In this document: positions 1 through 7,742 of the stretch, one piece after another
How positions within the stretch are numbered: position 1 is the stretch's first letter
Layout of the letters: each line of letters starts with the position of its first letter
Assembly (NCBI GenBank): GCA_002418985.1
Contig: DIFE01000110.1
Span: 1 to 41,903 of the forward strand
From: Deltaproteobacteria bacterium UBA5756
Lineage (GTDB): Bacteria; Desulfobacterota; Syntrophorhabdia; Syntrophorhabdales; Syntrophorhabdaceae
Direction: 5' to 3'
Length of the DNA stretch: 41,903 nt
Notes under the pieces: generated by a model
Told to the model about the DNA's origin: nothing
What the model saw: only the letters and a program-made list of their open reading frames with translations
Database searches by the model: none
Position numbers and translations under genes: made by a program

Positions 1-121
1 CGCTTAAGTTGACGCGTATGCGTACTATCCCGGGAGATGAATGTGATCGATGCACCCGTGCTTTCCCTGGGTGGGCACAACCTCCTTATCGTCCGCAACA
101 GCTCCTGAGGATCGCGCCGTT
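1..121 (-). other. Downstream of gam; possible start of the next phage gene
   Basis: After the gam stop the minus strand shows an AAGGAGG Shine-Dalgarno sequence (complement of 81-87), so translation of another early gene probably begins here. A GTG two bases downstream opens a frame of only 17 codons. Another frame, with a GTG about 25 bases downstream, stays open to the window edge. I cannot choose between them, so no CDS is called. Confidence 0.3.
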
Positions 122-655
122 TCATGCCGCCTCCTCTGCTCCCAGGTCCTCATCCCGTTCCTTCAGAAGTCTGTCCACATACTTCTTGATCTGGGAGTCC
201 ATCGATTTGATGACCACCACGTCGCCGGGTTCCATAACTGTCACGGCAATCGATTTGAGTTCAAGCTCGGACAGGTCCTTGACCGCTCTTTTCTTCACGG
301 TTTTCTTGGTCTTGATATAAAGGTCTTTCTGCTCTGGGAAGTGCTTCTCGATGAGAGCCACGGTGAGGTCCTCGTCCTCGATGATCACCTCGTCCTTTCC
401 CTTTTCGTAACCCACCTTAACTCCGTGGATGACCAGAGTCTTAGGGCGGGTAAACAGCGCCCTGCTGTCCTCGATCGCGGCCCTGAGTTCCGATTTCTTT
501 GCGGCCGCAATGGCCACCTGTCTCTTTAGTGCGGGAAGATACTGTCGAGCAAGCCGTTCCTTGGCATCCTCCAGTCCCTGCACCGTTGCTACGAGGCTGT
601 CCTGGGCATCAGCCCAGGCCTTCGTTAATGTTTCAATCTCTCCCAGTGTTGGCAT
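122..655 (-). CDS. gam: Mu Gam-like host-nuclease inhibitor
   Basis: This 177-residue protein has the pattern of the phage Mu Gam family: a long N-terminal helical, coiled-coil stretch (about residues 5-70) followed by a compact domain with the motif VIHGVKVGY near residue 75 and a Lys/Glu-rich tail. Mu Gam is a Ku-like homodimer that binds double-stranded DNA ends and protects the transposing phage DNA from host exonucleases. Length fits the family (about 175). ATG is preceded by GAGGAGA at good spacing, and the gene follows the 58-residue gene by 9 bases, so it is co-transcribed with the transposase operon. The family call rests on residue pattern and on its place downstream of the MuA/MuB-like genes. 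Confidence 0.82.
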   Translation of the reverse strand: MPTLGEIETLTKAWADAQDSLVATVQGLEDAKERLARQYLPALKRQVAIAAAKKSELRAAIEDSRALFTRPKTLVIHGVKVGYEKGKDEVIIEDEDLTVALIEKHFPEQKDLYIKTKKTVKKRAVKDLSELELKSIAVTVMEPGDVVVIKSMDSQIKKYVDRLLKERDEDLGAEEAA

Positions 656-664
656 AATGTCTCC

Positions 665-841
665 TCAATGAATGTTCTTTGTCGCGATCGGCAGGGTTCC
701 CTCCGGGTCCGCATGCCTTCTTGCGTGCTGATAGTTCTCCACGAAAATGTCCTTCGTCTCGTACCGGTCCATGACGACCCCGGCATCGTCCATGATCTTG
801 ATAACGGATACGTCCTGGTAAACCTCGACGGCAACCTTCAT
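665..841 (-). CDS. Small phage early protein, 58 aa
   Basis: This short frame encodes an acidic-to-neutral 58-residue protein (starts MKVAVEVYQD, ends PIATKNIH). It is accepted because its ATG overlaps the stop of the preceding gene (ATGA-type coupling), because GGAGGT lies six bases upstream, and because it fills the gap between two clear genes exactly. No family is recognised. It is probably one of the small accessory proteins common in the early operons of Mu-like phages, but no role can be assigned. Confidence 0.65.
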   Translation of the reverse strand: MKVAVEVYQDVSVIKIMDDAGVVMDRYETKDIFVENYQHARRHADPEGTLPIATKNIH

Positions 842-1137
842 TTCGGCACCTCCGCCCTTGCAGAATAGACGGTGTCGTCACCGATGAACCGGACTCCCGC
901 GATCGTGTAGCCCCTCGGCGAGAACCGGAACCCGATGTCGGCGATGTAGAAGGGCTGGAGATCCTTCATCCCTGACCTCAGTTTCGTCGAGATATGGTTC
1001 GCGGCCGAGTTGTAACCCGTTTCAAAGCCGTCTCGAAAGGACGTGTCCCCTCTGGTCGTCCAGCCGGCAAAGAACATCGTTGCCAGGACCAGCGCCCAGA
1101 AGATGTGTCTCGCTGCTTTCTTGCCTTTTCTTGTCAT
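838..1137 (-). CDS. Small membrane-anchored phage protein, 99 aa
   Basis: A basic N-terminus (RKGKKAARH) is followed by one hydrophobic segment at about residues 11-26, so the protein is likely a single-pass inner-membrane protein or one with an uncleaved signal. The rest is a polar domain of about 70 residues. The start has a GGGGTGG ribosome site at good spacing. The gene lies between the Cys-rich small gene and the 58-residue gene, with an overlap at its 3' end. No family is recognised, so function is unknown. Membrane location is the only property read from the sequence. Confidence 0.62.
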   Translation of the reverse strand: MTRKGKKAARHIFWALVLATMFFAGWTTRGDTSFRDGFETGYNSAANHISTKLRSGMKDLQPFYIADIGFRFSPRGYTIAGVRFIGDDTVYSARAEVPK

Positions 1138-1147
1138 GATCCACCCC

Positions 1148-1351
1148 TTAATAATTAAGCGGACAGCCCTCGCACTTCTGTGGCTGCCTGATGTTCCTGG
1201 TTATGCAGACTGACAGGTCGATCCTGTCGGACCAGCCCGCGCATTGCACGTCACCGTTCGGGTACCTGGCCGGCGTGCCGGTCGGACTTGCGGATTCATA
1301 GGGATGTCCGCCGGTGGCGGCTTTATGTTTGTTGTGGCTTAAGGTTTTCAT
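1148..1351 (-). CDS. Small Cys-rich phage protein, 67 aa
   Basis: The C-terminal half has four cysteines, including a final CEGC just before the end (spacing C-x11-C-x10-C-x2-C), which could form a zinc or iron-sulfur knuckle. The N-terminal half is low in secondary structure (Gly/Pro/Ser-rich). The start codon overlaps the stop of the AAA+ ATPase gene (ATGA), so it is translationally coupled to it. No family is recognised. The coupling and the ordered cysteines argue for a real gene. Confidence 0.58.
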   Translation of the reverse strand: MKTLSHNKHKAATGGHPYESASPTGTPARYPNGDVQCAGWSDRIDLSVCITRNIRQPQKCEGCPLNY

Positions 1352-2589
1352 ATCTCCATCACCACTTCTTCCGTCACCTTCTCGCAGCCCATCTGGCAGG
1401 CGAGGTTCATGGCCTTTGCCGCATAGTTGTTCACGAGGCCGGGGTATGCGTGACTGATGGTCTTGCCGGTCCTTCCATCCTTGTTTGTGAGCCGGCCCGA
1501 CAGTGACGCCACAGCTTCATCGGTAAAGATGTCCTCTGCCTTCGCGCCCACCCGCTTGAACTTGAGCGCCAGGTAATCCTTGATGTTGCCGTTGAGTCCC
1601 CTGATCTCGGCGATCTGGATCCTGCGAATCACCTCTCTCATGTCCGGGTGCTCGCCCTCGTCGAGTTTGTCTTTCAGCTCCGGCTGTCCGACGAGGATGA
1701 TGCCGAGGAGCTTCGTGTAGCCGTCCTCCATTTCATAGAACCGCTTGAGGAGCTTTAAAACCTTGAAGCCCAGATCGTGGGCCTCTTCGATGATGATGAC
1801 GTGCCGGGAGCCCTGCTTGTGCCGGGCAAGAAGAAGGCGCAGGACCTGGCGGGATTTGTCCTCGAGCTTGACCCTGGGCTTTTCGCTGCTGATGTCGTGA
1901 ATGATCGCGTCGCACAGGGATGCCGCCGTGACACGATCCTTGTCGACTATCTGCGGGAAGATCACCCGCACGTTCCCTTCGCGCTGAAGGGTGAGGACCA
2001 CCTTGCGGCGCATGATGCTCTTGCCGCTCTGCACCTCGCCTACCACCGCCAGGAAGCCCGCGTGCTTGGCCGCGTCGATCATGGCGGCCTCGATATAGTG
2101 GTGCTCGTCGGACATATAGATGTCTTTCTCTTCCTGCACATCGTTGATAAAAGGGTTCTTGAAAAGCCTGAAATGGCGTTTCGTATCTTCTGTAATCACC
2201 TCTACCTCCCGTAATACGTGGATATGTTCCGGATTGCCGCTACAAATTATTTGCCTTTTCTTCGTCGCCGCCATTCTCGCTCCCCTGCCAACCGGGTGGG
2301 CCCGCTTCATCTCCCGGCCGAGCGGATCCCAGATGTTCTGGACCTTCAGGCAGTGATATGTCAGCCATTTTCTTGCCCGGGCGTTGTTACTTATAAACAT
2401 CTCAACCCGGGACTTGAAGTCCGGGTGTTCCATCGGGATATAGCCGCGGTTCACCACGATATTGATGGTGGTCCGCGCCAGTCCCGTTACCTCTCCTATC
2501 GTTCCCTGGTTGATGTCACAATCGACAAGCAACTGCTTGAGAATGATAGGCCGTATCGTTAGTCCGTATGCCATTGCTACTCGTGCCAC
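1348..2589 (-). CDS. MuB-like AAA+ target-site ATPase for transposition
   Basis: This is the likely partner of the adjacent DDE transposase. An N-terminal region (about 10-60) resembles an HTH DNA-binding domain. The AAA+ domain follows with Walker A GEVQSGKS (184-191), Walker B HVIIIEEAH (263-271) and a sensor-like LVGQPEL near 299. In Mu, MuB forms ATP-dependent filaments on target DNA and delivers target to MuA; the sequence class here is closer to the ExeA/TniB-type AAA_22 ATPases. At 413 residues it is longer than Mu B (312). The start is GTG with GGGAGGTG at ideal spacing; an in-frame ATG five codons later is less well placed. It lies 17 bases after the transposase gene. Confidence 0.85.
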   Translation of the reverse strand: MARVAMAYGLTIRPIILKQLLVDCDINQGTIGEVTGLARTTINIVVNRGYIPMEHPDFKSRVEMFISNNARARKWLTYHCLKVQNIWDPLGREMKRAHPVGRGARMAATKKRQIICSGNPEHIHVLREVEVITEDTKRHFRLFKNPFINDVQEEKDIYMSDEHHYIEAAMIDAAKHAGFLAVVGEVQSGKSIMRRKVVLTLQREGNVRVIFPQIVDKDRVTAASLCDAIIHDISSEKPRVKLEDKSRQVLRLLLARHKQGSRHVIIIEEAHDLGFKVLKLLKRFYEMEDGYTKLLGIILVGQPELKDKLDEGEHPDMREVIRRIQIAEIRGLNGNIKDYLALKFKRVGAKAEDIFTDEAVASLSGRLTNKDGRTGKTISHAYPGLVNNYAAKAMNLACQMGCEKVTEEVVMEI

Positions 2590-2606
2590 AATTTCACCTC
2601 CCTTAT

Positions 2607-4328
2607 TTACTGGTTAGCTATCTGTACGCCGTCGCTGTGTCCTATGTTCACACTCCATGCACCTTCGCTTTCGATCTGGGCGATTACCTCGTCCGCCCTG
2701 GATATGTCGATTGAATCCCCGAAGGCTGACCTTAATGCCTGGTTCTGTTCCTTTGATATTGCCCCTACACGGCCTGTGAGGCGTTTTAAGAACTCCGTGA
2801 AGGATATGCGTTTCTGTAAGACGGCCCGGTCGATCTCCATGGGCGTGCCCTTCCGGGGCATTAATGTGAGATCCACCTTGTCGGCCTGGTGGCCAAAGAC
2901 CTTGAGGCCCTCGAAGGGGATCTGGTCTTTCTTACGCTCCTCGCCGTAAGCCATGTTCTCTATGCGCTTCTTGGCCTGCTGGACTGTGCTCTCGGGCTGT
3001 GATTTAAATTCTTCGCCTATGATGGCGGAGTTTACCGGGAAGGCTCCCAGCTCCGCCGGCAGGGTCTTTATGGGTTTAACTTCATAAACGACGTCATTAA
3101 AGGCGACACCGATGCTTTCAGGGGTAAAGGGTTTGATGATGATCCGGACTGTCGAAACACCGGGCACGATGCCCTCGACGTGTTTCAGGTTGTAGGTCTC
3201 TGCTTTGTAGGATATCGAATAGTCCCTGTTTACGGATCGGGTGAATTGTTCGTCCGTGTAGGAGTAAAGCTCCGAGAGGATCTCCTGATCGGGCAGTTCC
3301 CGGAGCTGCTCCTCTTTAATCAGGAGCCAGCACTGGGTGCGTGTCATGCCGTGCCGGGTATGTATCCTGTTTGCGTTATGGTGGACGCAGAAATCGAATG
3401 CCCAGGCATTGAGGGTCTCGAGGTCGTAGGCCGGCTGCAGCCTCAAACCCGATTCGAACCACACCTCGATGATGCTGTGCATCCTCTCGACGGCTCCCTG
3501 CCGCTGGGAGTTGTAAGGCTTACCAGCCGGGATGTTGATCTCCAGGCGCTTGAGGAAGGAGACGACCGCCCTGGCCGAGTTCGCGGCTCCGTTGTCCATG
3601 AGAAGGTGGAAGGGGACCCCGCGGAAGGGGTATCTCTCATCATCACGTCCGCGCCAGGACTCGACGAGGAACGTGTAGAGGTTGTTCTGCGTCTCGCCCG
3701 CGGCCTCGAAGTACCGGAAGTAGAACATGCCGCTGAAGTGGTCCACGATGACATACCTCAGAAGCCGGGCCTTGATCTTTGCGTAATTGTGGAGCTTGTT
3801 CTTGTAAAAGGCCCGCTCATCCATTACGCACAGTCCCTTTTTGCCTTTGAGGTAATACTGGATGCAGACGGAGACATCAAAGACATGGCAGTGGTTCGGA
3901 TGCAGGGACCGCATCCGGCTGTGGGGGTCTGCGACCTTGAGGTTTGCGGCGCTCAACTGGTGTCTCCTTAGGATATCCCGCATGCCCGAAGGGGTTACCT
4001 GGTCGGCTTCCATACAGCCGGAATCGGTGGCAATCTCCATGGACCGCTCGACGGGCATGATGGGACCCTTGACCTCCCGGGCGGTAGTTTGCAGGAGGCC
4101 CGCTACGAGTTCCACCTGCCTGTCGGTGAGACCTGACTTGCGAACGCCTTTGTCGCAGCGGGCCTTGCGACCGGAGGCGTAACCGAACTTGCGAGCGACC
4201 CGGTAAAGGTGTTGTGAGCTCAGCCCCGTCTGTTTGGTATATCCCTCGATCAGCCTTGTCCTCGCCGCTGCATTTTCTGCGTTATTAAGTCCAGCCGCCA
4301 GCTCTTCCTGCCACACGATCCACCTCAT
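2607..4328 (-). CDS. MuA-like DDE transposase
   Basis: This 573-residue protein carries an rve/RNase H-fold integrase core. The likely catalytic triad is D151 (in HVFDVSV), D245 (in LLMDNGAAN) and E281 (in QGAVERMHS), with HTH-like helices before it (about 25-130) and a beta-rich domain plus basic C-terminal tail after it, as in MuA. It should cut the element ends and join them to target DNA. The ATG overlaps the upstream gene's stop (ATGA), so it is translationally coupled. Length is slightly shorter than Mu A (663). No frameshift or missing catalytic residue is seen, so the enzyme looks intact. Confidence 0.9.
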   Translation of the reverse strand: MRWIVWQEELAAGLNNAENAAARTRLIEGYTKQTGLSSQHLYRVARKFGYASGRKARCDKGVRKSGLTDRQVELVAGLLQTTAREVKGPIMPVERSMEIATDSGCMEADQVTPSGMRDILRRHQLSAANLKVADPHSRMRSLHPNHCHVFDVSVCIQYYLKGKKGLCVMDERAFYKNKLHNYAKIKARLLRYVIVDHFSGMFYFRYFEAAGETQNNLYTFLVESWRGRDDERYPFRGVPFHLLMDNGAANSARAVVSFLKRLEINIPAGKPYNSQRQGAVERMHSIIEVWFESGLRLQPAYDLETLNAWAFDFCVHHNANRIHTRHGMTRTQCWLLIKEEQLRELPDQEILSELYSYTDEQFTRSVNRDYSISYKAETYNLKHVEGIVPGVSTVRIIIKPFTPESIGVAFNDVVYEVKPIKTLPAELGAFPVNSAIIGEEFKSQPESTVQQAKKRIENMAYGEERKKDQIPFEGLKVFGHQADKVDLTLMPRKGTPMEIDRAVLQKRISFTEFLKRLTGRVGAISKEQNQALRSAFGDSIDISRADEVIAQIESEGAWSVNIGHSDGVQIANQ

Positions 4329-5260
4329 TCAGTCTTGTTCTGTGACCCCGCTGCAGGCCCGAAGGCAGGCGCCTTTTCGGGCATCATAATACAATCCCCG
4401 AACATGCCCTCCGCCATGTCGTAGATCGTCAGGATCTGCATCTTCATGTATGAAAGGGCCGTGAGGTATTCTGCCCGCATACGGACGGACGGTTCCCTCC
4501 CGGGCTGGAGTTCCTCGACGTTATCGGGGTCCAGGGTGAGGAGATAGCCGTCGAAGGCCTTCTTGAGGAGTCCCACCTTCTTGACGAAGGCTGCTTCCTC
4601 GTCGTTTAAGTCCTTGTCATCGAAGAAACCCTTGTGACGGGCGAGTTCCTTCTCCAGTTTCGTCACGGTCTTATGGATGTCGGCCTGAACGCGCTCATGG
4701 GCCTTTTTCTGCGCGGCGGCGTCCTCTTTCTGTTTCTTGAGGTCTTCCTGGAGCTTGTCGATTGCCGCCTCGATCTCGTCTTTGTGCTCGGGGGTGAGGG
4801 GGATTTTCTCGCCCTGGATAACGAGGGCGCCGTCTTCAAAACTGGACAAATTGTCCGGAATCGATTTTCCTAAGTATCTAATTTTATTGAAGCTGATTCC
4901 GAGAAAACCGGACAAATTGTCCGAAAACGAGGTGAATATGGGTCGAATATCGTCAATGATACGATCTGCGTTTCGGCGATCGATATTGACGGCTGCGCAG
5001 AAATCTTCCCAGTTTAGTCCACCGTCTCTATATGCCTTGTTGTCCTTGATTCGGTACAAGACCACAGCCTCAATAAGATCGTTATAGGCTCTGTCGTGCT
5101 GAATTTTTCTGAGAACGCCCATCGCCTCGTATTGGGGAAGCTTTGCCGCCATTTCAGACCGAAGCTTGGTGATCTCAATATCGGCCTCTTCCCTGGCGAT
5201 CCGGTAGATCTCCTTTGAAGCTTCCACCTGTTCATCTGTGACCCGTGGTGTTCTCGCCAT
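4325..5260 (-). CDS. Phage early protein with central coiled coil, 311 aa
   Basis: The N-terminus is helical and acidic (Glu/Lys-rich, about 8-50). A stretch near 80-115 (WEDFCAAVNIDRRNADRII) looks like a DNA-binding helix pair. A long Lys/Glu/Gln-rich coiled coil runs from about 160 to 210, followed by a helical C-terminal domain. The gene starts two bases after the IclR-like gene, with GGAGGAG overlapping that gene's stop, and ends inside the transposase start, so it belongs to the transposition operon. No named family is recognised; a DNA-organising or replication-accessory role is only a guess. Confidence 0.72.
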   Translation of the reverse strand: MARTPRVTDEQVEASKEIYRIAREEADIEITKLRSEMAAKLPQYEAMGVLRKIQHDRAYNDLIEAVVLYRIKDNKAYRDGGLNWEDFCAAVNIDRRNADRIIDDIRPIFTSFSDNLSGFLGISFNKIRYLGKSIPDNLSSFEDGALVIQGEKIPLTPEHKDEIEAAIDKLQEDLKKQKEDAAAQKKAHERVQADIHKTVTKLEKELARHKGFFDDKDLNDEEAAFVKKVGLLKKAFDGYLLTLDPDNVEELQPGREPSVRMRAEYLTALSYMKMQILTIYDMAEGMFGDCIMMPEKAPAFGPAAGSQNKTE

Positions 5261-5261
5261 A

Positions 5262-5561
5262 TTACTCCTCCATGTCCAGTGATTTCATGTCCCGTTCTAT
5301 TCGGGTCCTGTCGGTTTCCAGGGTGCTTCTGACCCGAGCCCAGCAGAGGGCGAGGCCCATGCCGAGACGATAGCGATCGCCGACGGTCGAGACAAACCCG
5401 AGATCTTCAAGGGTGGCCAGGTGGCACATGGTCGTGCCTGTCGGCAGGTTGACGGCCTCGGCGATCCGGGGGCCGGTGGTGGGTTCCTTCTGGCCCGCCA
5501 GGAACTTGAGGATCTCGCCCGTCTTCCTGACGGATTCGATGCGTTTGTAGGTCGTTGCCAC
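5262..5561 (-). CDS. IclR-type winged-helix DNA-binding protein
   Basis: The 99 residues match only the N-terminal winged-helix domain of IclR regulators: helix 1 near 8-20, GPRIAEAVNLPTGTTMCHLATLEDLGFV as helices 2-3, and the wing DRYRLGMGL. The ligand-binding domain of full IclR proteins is absent, and a short helical tail replaces it. Such stand-alone domains occur in transposable phages and probably regulate early transcription or help shape DNA. The start is GTG with AAGGAGGG upstream. It precedes the coiled-coil gene with a one-base gap. Confidence 0.78.
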   Translation of the reverse strand: MATTYKRIESVRKTGEILKFLAGQKEPTTGPRIAEAVNLPTGTTMCHLATLEDLGFVSTVGDRYRLGMGLALCWARVRSTLETDRTRIERDMKSLDMEE

Positions 5562-5576
5562 GATGTTCCCTCCTTT

Positions 5577-6059
5577 TTAGTGTTCGAGGAGCGCCCGCTC
5601 CAGTTCCTTGAGTTCCTGCTGCTTCTTGGTGATCTCTTCTTTGAGAAGCCCTGCCCGGGCCCGGACAACGTCCTTTCCCTTAAGGGCCTTGTAATTGCAG
5701 GCTTCTACCAGGATAAAGAGCACTTCATAGTCGGCGCAGACCTGGCAGAATGCGGCCACGACATCGATGGACATTCCCCATCTCTTGTTGCCGTTATGAT
5801 CTATGAGGTCGCCGGCGAGGTCTCTGCTTTCGGCAGACCAGTTGTCGAGGGTGCTTTTGGGTACCTCGATGCCGGTCAGCTTGTAGATCGCGGAACAGAT
5901 GTCAACCCTGTCCATGCCGGATTTCTTGATTGCGGTGGATACGGCCTGCCGGACCCTGGCGCTCACGTTCAGGCTGCCGGGAGCAGGGGGTCTTTCGGGT
6001 TTCAGGTACTCGAAGAGTCCTCCCTGCCGACTGTCAATTTTTGACTTAGCTTTTGACAT
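5577..6059 (-). CDS. HTH-like phage regulatory protein
   Basis: This protein of about 160 residues has a central region (about 40-90) with AIKKSGMDRVDICSAIYKLTG and PKSTLDNW, a pattern typical of a helix-turn-helix in which the second helix recognises DNA, and ends with a Lys/Glu/Gln-rich coiled coil (about 125-160). ATG at 6059 is taken as the start; an in-frame GTG at 6071 is the alternative, and neither has a strong Shine-Dalgarno sequence. It lies in the early operon upstream of the IclR-like gene. Role is inferred as DNA binding only. Confidence 0.72.
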   Translation of the reverse strand: MSKAKSKIDSRQGGLFEYLKPERPPAPGSLNVSARVRQAVSTAIKKSGMDRVDICSAIYKLTGIEVPKSTLDNWSAESRDLAGDLIDHNGNKRWGMSIDVVAAFCQVCADYEVLFILVEACNYKALKGKDVVRARAGLLKEEITKKQQELKELERALLEH

Positions 6060-6103
6060 TGCAAACCCCACTTGTGTTTGTTACAATCAAATTGGATTTG
6101 AAA

Positions 6104-6487
6104 ATGGGATGGGAGGAATGGCTCTTGAGGAAAAAGAACGAAGGGATACCCGATGAGGTTTTTGCCTTCGCCTTGCCGGTCAAAGAGAAGATGCGCAAGC
6201 TCATGGAACTCCTCATTCCTCTTCCCTGTTTTGAATACAGCATGAAAACGGGAGATTGTTCGGAATTTGAATGTCCAACCGGAGACGGTGGAGAGTCTCT
6301 TTGCAGAACCAGGAGACTCCTCGCTGAGCAACTGGCAGCCGCGATACAAATAAACAGATACGATCCGTTGCATCCCGAATATAAGAGGCTATCCCAGAAG
6401 GAGAAAGCCCTGCTTCTGAAAGTTCATGAACTAAACGGCGGATATGTTCCTCCTCCTCACCTGATTCCACGAAGGGAAAAGGGGTAG
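6104..6487 (+). CDS. Hypothetical protein, opposite to the early operon
   Basis: This frame encodes about 127 residues with a sound amino-acid mix (Lys/Glu-rich helices, a Pro-rich end PPPHLIPRREKG) and purine-first codons typical of coding DNA. It is read against the early operon. It overlaps a minus-strand frame (6213-6572), and both cannot be fully coding under normal constraint. The ATG has no good Shine-Dalgarno sequence. It could be a gene acquired by the phage and expressed in the lysogen. No family is recognised. Confidence 0.42.
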   Translation: MGWEEWLLRKKNEGIPDEVFAFALPVKEKMRKLMELLIPLPCFEYSMKTGDCSEFECPTGDGGESLCRTRRLLAEQLAAAIQINRYDPLHPEYKRLSQKEKALLLKVHELNGGYVPPPHLIPRREKG

Positions 6488-6572
6488 AGGCGCATATGGC
6501 GGCCATACAGAGCATGCGATCTCGTAACATTAACGATCGCTCAGTCTGCATTGTTACTGGATTGCATTTCAT
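6213..6572 (-). CDS. Possible small early gene directly after ner
   Basis: The frame starts nine bases after the ner-like stop, with AGGAGAG at good spacing, exactly where the second gene of the early operon is expected. The first half (about residues 35-70) reads as plausible amphipathic helices, but the protein has many cysteines and its second half is poor. It is antisense to the frame at 6104-6487. The ribosome site argues for it and codon pattern argues against, so it is listed as an alternative. Confidence 0.3.
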   Translation of the reverse strand: MKCNPVTMQTERSLMLRDRMLCMAAICASTPFPFVESGEEEEHIRRLVHELSEAGLSPSGIASYIRDATDRICLFVSRLPVAQRGVSWFCKETLHRLRLDIQIPNNLPFSCCIQNREEE

Positions 6573-6581
6573 GAGTCTCTC

Positions 6582-6803
6582 CTATGCGGCCCGCTTGGGT
6601 TTTTCGTCCGGCCAGAGATCCGACACCTGGACGCCCAGGGAGTCGGCGATCGCCTGCCGGATGTGCGGCGATACCTGTCTGCCGATCATTACGTGGTACA
6701 CGTTCTGGCGGGTGCAGCCAACTTTGCGGGCTATCTCTGCACCCGTGACATCTTTGTCGATCATAAGTTTTTGGATTGTTTTTTTGGTCTGTATTGTTGC
6801 CAT
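6582..6803 (-). CDS. Ner/Cro-like HTH regulator of early transcription
   Basis: The 73-residue protein is a single XRE-type helix-turn-helix: TGAEIARKVGCTRQNVYHVM forms helices 2-3 and the last part (IRQAIADSLGVQVSDLW) is the usual closing helix. It is the first gene of the minus-strand operon and diverges from the S24 repressor, the position of ner in Mu. Mu Ner represses both the early and the repressor promoters and so favours lytic development; the same role is inferred here. No ribosome site precedes the ATG, and the predicted promoter would start transcription at it, so the message may be leaderless. Confidence 0.82.
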   Translation of the reverse strand: MATIQTKKTIQKLMIDKDVTGAEIARKVGCTRQNVYHVMIGRQVSPHIRQAIADSLGVQVSDLWPDEKPKRAA

Positions 6804-6809
6804 GGTTAG

Positions 6810-6840
6810 ATTATATTCACAGTTTGGGAACTCTTGTCAA
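6810..6840 (-). promoter_or_regulatory. Early promoter (Pe-like) of the Mu-like operon
   Basis: On the minus strand a perfect TTGACA (complement of 6835-6840) and a perfect TATAAT (complement of 6810-6815) are 19 bases apart, slightly longer than optimal. The expected start of transcription, about seven bases past the -10, falls on the A of the ner-like ATG at 6803. The 65-base gap between the two divergent regulators probably also holds operators for both. Confidence 0.6.
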
Positions 6841-6868
6841 GGACATAATACACATAATGGGACTTGCA

Positions 6869-7525
6869 ATGCTTAAAACAGGGGAAGTATTAGATAGGAT
6901 TATTCAATTAAAAGCATTAAAGAATGATGCTGACCTTGCACGTTTTTTCGATGTAAAACCCAACACTCTCTCAAATTGGCGTAATAGAAACACGTTACCC
7001 CACGACCTCATATTCGATCTTTGTGAACATGAGAGGTGGAGCCTCGATTATGTCCTAACGGGGAAAGAAGCAATGAAACCGGGCAAGGAGGGACACGTTC
7101 TTGAAAAGAAGATAGATACGGATTTTACGTATGTTCCTCAGGTGAATGGAAAAATCAGCGCAGGGAAGGGTTCCGTTCCCGATAACGCTATCGAAATGAA
7201 GGTCGCTTTTCGAAAGGAATGGATCGTACGGAAGGGTAACGCAAAAGACATGGTTCTTATTAAAGTATCCGGTGATAGCATGGAACCGACCCTTTTGAAT
7301 GGTGATCTTGTTCTCATCAACCGCGGTAGAAAATATTTTGAGCCGCAAGGCGGTATTTACGCCATTGCCCTGGACGATACAATAATGATAAAGCGGGTCC
7401 AACTTGTCGGGGATCGCGTGAAAGTGATCAGTGACAATAAAATGTACGAACCCTTTGAGGTTAAGGCCGACGAGGTAAGGATAAACGGTAAAGTTATATG
7501 GTTTGCAAGGGAACTGGAAAGATAA
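6869..7525 (+). CDS. CI/LexA-type phage repressor with S24 peptidase domain
   Basis: The 218-residue protein has an N-terminal HTH of the phage CI type (DLARFFDVKPNTLSNWRNRN, about 22-41) and a C-terminal S24 self-cleaving domain. The predicted cleavage bond is A98-G99 (ISAGKG), the nucleophile S137 (SGDSMEP) and the general base K175 (MIKRV). Such repressors hold the prophage silent and cut themselves when RecA filaments form, so induction by DNA damage is expected. This differs from Mu's own repressor, which lacks S24. ATG 6869 is chosen because the HTH domain begins there; ATG 6857 is an alternative. It diverges from the ner-like gene. Confidence 0.86.
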   Translation: MLKTGEVLDRIIQLKALKNDADLARFFDVKPNTLSNWRNRNTLPHDLIFDLCEHERWSLDYVLTGKEAMKPGKEGHVLEKKIDTDFTYVPQVNGKISAGKGSVPDNAIEMKVAFRKEWIVRKGNAKDMVLIKVSGDSMEPTLLNGDLVLINRGRKYFEPQGGIYAIALDDTIMIKRVQLVGDRVKVISDNKMYEPFEVKADEVRINGKVIWFARELER

Positions 7526-7742
7526 GATTATGAGGCGCACTTGCAACATCATTACGATCGGTTTTATCTGTCGTGGCTACACGCTTTAATAAATTGGCGC
7601 ACCAACCGTTCTTATCAACAAGCACATCTTAAGTCATAACCCATAATAGAACGGAAAATATTAATAATAGAAATGGGGTAATTGAGAAACCAGTCCATGT
7701 ATACCGTTACGCTCTATCATGGCCGTCCGAGGAGATGTCAAA
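7526..7742 (+). other. AT-rich gap between repressor and defence genes
   Basis: No gene is seen. ACTTGCAA at 7539-7546 also occurs at 6862-6869 beside the repressor start and may be an operator half-site. CTTAAGTCATAAC at 7628-7640 resembles the repeats at the candidate element end (13642-13672), so a transposase-binding site or an alternative element boundary here cannot be excluded. No terminal ACA follows it closely. Confidence 0.3.
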
